DNA of 64,000 bases. Source: Clostridium swellfunianum (GTDB lineage Bacteria > Bacillota > Clostridia > Clostridiales > Clostridiaceae). Shown piece after piece: positions 59,951-64,000 of this stretch; position 1 is the first letter of the stretch; every line of letters starts with the position of its first letter. The stretch lies in assembly GCF_023656515.1 (NCBI RefSeq), contig NZ_JAMOFV010000006.1, positions 582,025-646,024 of the forward strand, given 5' to 3'. A program made the translations under genes and the position numbers. A model generated the notes under the pieces. It saw only the letters and a list, made by a program, of their open reading frames with translations. It was not told where the DNA came from and made no database searches.

Positions 59951-60050
59951 TCAATTCATCATAGTATCCACCTCCTTATCGCTGTTAGCAGAACCACCTT
60001 ACTTAATAAGCAGGTTGGTATAGGGTCAACGAGCTAACTCTCTACCCTAA
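59951..60050 (-). ncRNA. Structured leader or small RNA with a three-codon ORF
   Basis: On the minus strand the RNA can form GTTAGC (60033-60038) with GCTAAC (59984-59989), enclosing ACCAACC (60013-60019) with GGTGGT (59993-59998); AGGGT/ACCCT at 60044-60048/60022-60026 is an alternative pairing. A very strong ribosome site AAGGAGGTGG (59968-59977) then stands 8 bases from ATGATGAATTGA (59951-59962), coding only Met-Met-Asn, whose stop abuts the terminator stem. This suits an attenuator leader or a worn type I toxin/antisense locus. No Rfam family recognised. Confidence 0.45.
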
Positions 60051-60146
60051 CTCTTGATATTTGAGTGATGTATTTAGTTTTTAAATGGAGTTAATTTATT
60101 CCATTATTTAGATTTTACCATGTATTTTTAAAATTATCAATACGAA

Positions 60147-60653
60147 TTATTTATATCCAAGCTTCTTCATCATAGCAGCAGTTCCTATAGTTTGTGTATT
60201 AATTAGCACATAATTGGTTTCTGAAGGTATATCAGGATTATTAATTTGGTTTAAATATTCTATGTACACCTCCATAAGCTTACCTATAATACTCTCGTAT
60301 TCATTTTTATCAATATCAAGCAACTTCATTGCAAGTAAAATCTCACTGATATCAACCTTAAAACTTAAATTTTCAAATGAAGTTAAACTATTATTCCACT
60401 CGGAAGCAGATATTACCCCGAAGGCAAAAGCAAATCTCATAGCATTATAAACCCCAGTGGTATATTCGGACACAGGTATTTTCTTCATATAATCTGAATG
60501 AAAAATGGCACTTACATTATCCTTATAACTAGCTACAATTTCCGGTGAGTATGGTAAACCCTCAAATGTATCTATAATTCCTAATGAAACCATTGAGTTC
60601 ACCATTTTCTGTGTTAAACTTAAATTCTGCTTTTTCTTTTTAAAAAAATTCAT
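60147..60653 (-). CDS. Hypothetical helical protein of 168 residues
   Basis: No family recognised. Starts MNFFKKKKQNLSLTQKMVNS behind GGGGGAAGGG, so the start at ATG 60653 is preferred over the upstream ATG at 60683. No signal peptide or membrane helix; predicted mostly helical, with an acidic C-terminal half (LLDIDKNEYESIIGKLMEVY). Lies between the ankyrin gene and the structured leader on the same strand; probably an independent transcript. The 185 bases up to the ankyrin gene show nothing nameable. Confidence 0.6.
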   Translation of the reverse strand: MNFFKKKKQNLSLTQKMVNSMVSLGIIDTFEGLPYSPEIVASYKDNVSAIFHSDYMKKIPVSEYTTGVYNAMRFAFAFGVISASEWNNSLTSFENLSFKVDISEILLAMKLLDIDKNEYESIIGKLMEVYIEYLNQINNPDIPSETNYVLINTQTIGTAAMMKKLGYK

Positions 60654-60838
60654 TACAACCCTTCCCCCAAACATTGATTTCAAACTTTATACTTATGCAT
60701 TTTTTAAACTTTTACTTTGTGTCTAATTAATAATACTTGATAATTCACTATGCATTTAAACTGCTTCATCTAGATTATCACTAATAGCCTCAATAATTCC
60801 ATTGTATAGATATCTCTCTAAATTATATTTATTGCCCC

Positions 60839-62740
60839 CTATTCTTTCGCTCCCGCTTCAATAAGCATATTATAGATATTTTCATAAATCTGATCATTAT
60901 ATTTGTTATAAAACTCATCATTCTTTAAGCGTAATATATTCATAAGAGGAGTCTTGCCAAATCTATCGTGAATATTTACATCTGCTCCAGAATTAATTAG
61001 CAGTCTACAAATCTCTTCATCTGCATAGTAGGTAGTAAAACAAAACAATGGAGTTTGTCCATTATCATTTTTAAGATTTACGTTTATACCATAATCAATT
61101 AGTAACTTACATATCTCAACCTTATTTTTTTTCTTATAAAATAAATCGTGTAATGCTGAGTGTTTATATTTATCTTGACTATTTACATCAACACCCATCT
61201 CAAGCAAATAGCTAATAAGTTCAATATTACATGTTCCTATAGCAATTAGCAGAAGAGATTGATTCTTATCATCACAAAAATCTAAGCACGCCCCATTTTC
61301 AATTAACAGCTTACAAACCTCTAAATGTCCTCTGCTTACTGCCCCAGCTATAGGTCTTGTTGTTATGCTGGATCCTTCTATACTGGCCCCAGCACCAATA
61401 AGTAGTTTAACTATATCAAGATGACCACTGGATGAAGCTGCATAGATTGGAGAGTCACTTCCGTTGCTGAATCCTTCTATATTCGCTCCAGCATCAATTA
61501 GCATCTTAACTATGTCTAGGTTACCACTAGATGAAGCGGTAGAAAGTATAGAGCTAAAGATATTTGCACCTTCATAATTAACATTGGCACCTTTTGCAAT
61601 TAAGCACTTACACATTATTTCATTATTCGAAGATACCGCATAATGCAGCAATCTACCTAAGTAATCAACATGCAAATCTTTTACCATTGGTAGAGTCCTT
61701 TCAAAAATCTCTATGTTTCCAAGCCTTACAACCTCTTCTAACGTTTCTTTATCCGGGATCGCTCCATTTTTTAATAAGTAATCAAATAACTTCATATCTT
61801 TTGACCGAATCGCATAATTTAATGTAGTTGTACTTGGCTTTGCACCTGCCTTTATTAGAATACCGCATATCTCTTTATAACCCTTCGTTATAGCTAAAGC
61901 TATATTCCCAGAATCTACTTTTGCCCCATTCTTTATAAGTAATTCACAAATTTCTTTGTTCCCATTTGCAATAGCACAGTCCAGAGGTGTATACCGACCA
62001 GTTGTATAATCTAAATCCACCCCCTCAATTATTAATTCTCTACACTTTTCATAATCCTCTTCCTTTATAGCATTAATGAGGTATTCTGATCTCTCTTTTT
62101 TAAAGAACAAAACAATAAAATCTTCTTCTACTAAATTTTCTAATTCTACTAAATTTAATAATTTAAATATAAAGGGCGAATATTTTGTTCCAAAATACTT
62201 TTCCGTCAGCTTTAAGTCTTTATATAATCTTAAATCATTTTTTAAGATATCTATAGCATCCTTAATATACTGTTTATTTAACTTTATAGATTTATTATTA
62301 GTTATACTCTTAAAGACAACATAGCTTCCTTTAAAACTAGATATACTCATATCATTATACTTAAATTCAACTTCTAGTGCTTTATCAATTACCTTTTCCG
62401 TCTTTTTACTTGCATCGTCATATGTAACTTTGTCAAGCAACTGCCTTACTCGAACAACTTCTTTCTTCTTATATTCATATATAGCTGCTGGTCTTCCACC
62501 AGTTTCATAATACTTCGTGAAATATACATCTGTCATTCGTCCATCTTTAACTTTAAAGCTAAGGCTCCGACTCATGTCTTCATCACCTTCTTCGTATATA
62601 TCCTCAAAGAAGTCATAATCTTCATCTTCTCCAAACGCATACATATAATTATCGCTGCCTAGTCCATTCTCATCAAAAATTTCCTCAACTATTTCTTCTT
62701 TTACTTTTCTTCCCTCATAAATTAGATATAACTTCTCCAC
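60839..62740 (-). CDS. Ankyrin-repeat protein with an unrecognised N-terminal domain
   Basis: 633 residues, no signal peptide. Residues about 215-633 hold around twelve ankyrin repeats with the usual TPL...A...G..EICELLI..GA.V pattern (for example YTPLDCAIANGNKEICELLI, SGHLDIVKLLIGAGA, GQTPLFCFTTYYADEEICRL). Three successive repeats begin SSSGNLDIV, SSSGHLDIV and VSRGHLEVC, suggesting recent internal duplication. The N-terminal 200 residues are acidic at first (FGEDEDYDFFEDIYEEGDED) and match nothing I know. Ankyrin repeats bind other proteins; a partner is unknown. Starts with GTG. Divergent codon use is not evident. Confidence 0.85.
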   Translation of the reverse strand: MEKLYLIYEGRKVKEEIVEEIFDENGLGSDNYMYAFGEDEDYDFFEDIYEEGDEDMSRSLSFKVKDGRMTDVYFTKYYETGGRPAAIYEYKKKEVVRVRQLLDKVTYDDASKKTEKVIDKALEVEFKYNDMSISSFKGSYVVFKSITNNKSIKLNKQYIKDAIDILKNDLRLYKDLKLTEKYFGTKYSPFIFKLLNLVELENLVEEDFIVLFFKKERSEYLINAIKEEDYEKCRELIIEGVDLDYTTGRYTPLDCAIANGNKEICELLIKNGAKVDSGNIALAITKGYKEICGILIKAGAKPSTTTLNYAIRSKDMKLFDYLLKNGAIPDKETLEEVVRLGNIEIFERTLPMVKDLHVDYLGRLLHYAVSSNNEIMCKCLIAKGANVNYEGANIFSSILSTASSSGNLDIVKMLIDAGANIEGFSNGSDSPIYAASSSGHLDIVKLLIGAGASIEGSSITTRPIAGAVSRGHLEVCKLLIENGACLDFCDDKNQSLLLIAIGTCNIELISYLLEMGVDVNSQDKYKHSALHDLFYKKKNKVEICKLLIDYGINVNLKNDNGQTPLFCFTTYYADEEICRLLINSGADVNIHDRFGKTPLMNILRLKNDEFYNKYNDQIYENIYNMLIEAGAKE

Positions 62741-62783
62741 ACACCACGCCCCCTTACATATATTTACATATTTATTTTATCAT

Positions 62784-62835
62784 AAAAAAAGCAACTACAA
62801 CCATAATTATTAATATATGGTCGTAGCTACTTTTT
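62784..62835. terminator. Terminator between the ankyrin gene and the helicase gene
   Basis: AAAAAAAGCAACTACAACCATA (62784-62805, key pairs AGCNACTAC and ACCATA) pairs with TATGGTCGTAGCTACTTTTT (62816-62835) through about 18 pairs; A- and T-runs suit both directions. On the minus strand it ends the helicase-nuclease gene. Confidence 0.85.
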
Positions 62836-62857
62836 ATAGATTTAACTTATAATTATT

Positions 62858-64000
62858 CTAAACTATCTTTTCTATCAGATTATCAATACTTTGTACATCA
62901 ATGCCACTGGAGCCAAACTCATAAGTAATAATCAAGTTTCCGCCTTCATTAATTGGCTTTATGCCATTTCTTTTATACAAACCCAATTTAGCATTCCACC
63001 TTCTCTTATAATTTTCATCATTCATTAACCCGCAGTGTTCCCAGTAATATTTGTCTCCATAATCATTTTCAAAAGTAAAGTCTGGATATTTAGTACTTCC
63101 GTTAAGCTTTAAAGGCTGTTCATAACTATAGCTTATTCCATGTGCAATAAGCCTCTCTGAAATTATAACTTCGGACTTGGACCTAAATAAATCACCCTTT
63201 GAGTTTCTGTGAACTAAATTAACATCTAAGAATGTATGCCTTTCCTCATTATATATTGGGTCAGGCTCAACAAACAAATTTGTTAATCTTTGTGCCGTTT
63301 CTGAAGAATTATCTAATGTATATTTTTTCAGCTCATGAATATTTTCCTGACATAGAAGTACAATCTTCTTTTTTTGCCTTGTTAGTGCTGTATAAATAAG
63401 TTCTCTAGACAAAATCCTACAGTTTTTAGGTATTACTAATATTACAGTATCAAACTGACTTCCCTGAGCCTTATGTACTGTAATTGAGTAGGCTAACTCT
63501 ATTGGATTAGTGTCATTCTCATCTGAAAAATCTCTATAACTAAAACCATATTTTGCTCCAAGCTGAGATGAAAATTCGATATTTGTGAAATCCTTACTCT
63601 TAAAGCCATCTACTACAATACCTATCTCTCCATTAGCTAGATAACCTTTCCCCGCATCCTTGGGAAAACAATCTCTTCCGTGATTCATCACATTTATTAC
63701 TTTATCTCCATAAACCACTTCATCATTGCCTATAGGTTTAGGTATTTTTCTTCTATTGCTCTTACTGTACTCCAATGTGCTGTTTCTAAAAGTATTATGT
63801 ATCCAATGATTTATCGAATTACAGCCAAAGGCAGGGTTTCTTACTGGAGATAAAATTTGCCACTCTTCAATTTTCTCAGCTGAACCAAGATTAAAATAGG
63901 TTTTACCACTTACTTCTACTGCTCCAAGTGATTTATTGAAGCCGTTAATATCTTCCTCATTCTGAAGTTTAAGTTCTTCTATTAATACTTTCATCAGCTT
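62858..64000 (-). CDS. C-terminal part of a UvrD/RecD-type helicase fused to a PD-(D/E)XK-like nuclease domain, cut by window edge
   Basis: 381 residues visible; the frame stays open to base 64000, so the N-terminal helicase part lies outside. Residues about 15-230 contain late superfamily 1 motifs: WQILSPVRN, GDKVINVMNHGRD, ANGEIGIVVDG, and AYSITVHKAQGSQFDTVILV (motif V) with LIYTALTRQKKKIVLLCQ (motif VI). Residues about 265-375 have a nuclease look: FRSKSEVIISERLIAHG, KYPDFTFEND, YYWEHCGLMNDENYKRRW, with a Glu, Asp, Glu-x-His set. Such helicase-nuclease proteins are often found in accessory or defence regions. Not a housekeeping RecD2, given the C-terminal nuclease. Confidence 0.75.
   Translation of the reverse strand, partial: KLMKVLIEELKLQNEEDINGFNKSLGAVEVSGKTYFNLGSAEKIEEWQILSPVRNPAFGCNSINHWIHNTFRNSTLEYSKSNRRKIPKPIGNDEVVYGDKVINVMNHGRDCFPKDAGKGYLANGEIGIVVDGFKSKDFTNIEFSSQLGAKYGFSYRDFSDENDTNPIELAYSITVHKAQGSQFDTVILVIPKNCRILSRELIYTALTRQKKKIVLLCQENIHELKKYTLDNSSETAQRLTNLFVEPDPIYNEERHTFLDVNLVHRNSKGDLFRSKSEVIISERLIAHGISYSYEQPLKLNGSTKYPDFTFENDYGDKYYWEHCGLMNDENYKRRWNAKLGLYKRNGIKPINEGGNLIITYEFGSSGIDVQSIDNLIEKIV

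Noticed and set aside
59951-60050. T-box leader
   Set aside because: AAGGTGGTTCTGC is only loosely like the T-box core AGGGTGGNACCGC, the terminator stem is self-contained, and the downstream gene is not tRNA- or amino-acid-related.

Overview
The window comes from a low-GC, spore-forming, anaerobic-type Firmicute, most likely a Clostridium. The AT-rich codon use, strong AGGAGG ribosome binding sites, a GerA-type germinant receptor operon, a YfcC carrier and c-di-GMP signalling all point this way. No rRNA, tRNA, CRISPR array or intact insertion sequence was seen.

Left half (1-38.4 kb): a large glycan-utilisation locus. It opens with the end of a sugar-binding protein and one ABC permease. A doubly anchored lipoprotein, a YesL/DUF624 membrane protein, an AraC regulator, a DUF5054/GH38-like enzyme, an SGNH hydrolase and a GH38 alpha-mannosidase follow. 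Two surface proteins (LamG; discoidin-DUF5005) with C-terminal membrane tails end this run. A divergent pair of alpha-galactosidase-type enzymes (GH36, GH31) faces an AraC regulator, a GH2 enzyme and a GH29 alpha-L-fucosidase. A complete germinant receptor operon (B, C, A order) lies inside the locus. After it come a YesM/YesN-type two-component system, two oligosaccharide permeases, a GH130 mannoside phosphorylase that resembles the N-glycan-core enzymes, a binding protein, a GntR/LacI-type regulator and a third GH38 enzyme. Together these could remove alpha-Gal, beta-Gal, fucose and alpha-mannose, import the core, and phosphorolyse Man-beta-1,4-GlcNAc. That is a coherent N-glycan programme, although no endoglycosidase, hexosaminidase or sialidase is in view.

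Middle (38.4-48.1 kb): two long hairpin elements in tandem, an oppABCDF oligopeptide transporter on the minus strand with a clear promoter and operator-like palindrome, and a membrane sensor with periplasmic-binding, PAS, GGDEF and EAL domains.

Right part (48.1-64 kb): an accessory region. It holds a decayed DUF4256 gene and a DUF4352 lipoprotein. A patch of small unrelated minus-strand genes follows (APH-like kinase, HExxH protein, histidine phosphatase, small membrane protein); it contains one integron attC-like element and a repeated short motif. Next come a DHFR-like/WYL divergent pair, a LysR-M20-YfcC unit, a small possible ribbon-helix-helix gene behind an operator array, a third long hairpin element, a YjbR protein, an unusual structured leader, an ankyrin-repeat protein and the C-terminal part of a helicase-nuclease fusion.

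The most novel-looking signal is the family of three long hairpins (38405-38670, 38680-38924, 58742-58980). Their loops are conserved while their stems differ in sequence yet still pair, as expected for a structured RNA family or a mobile palindrome.
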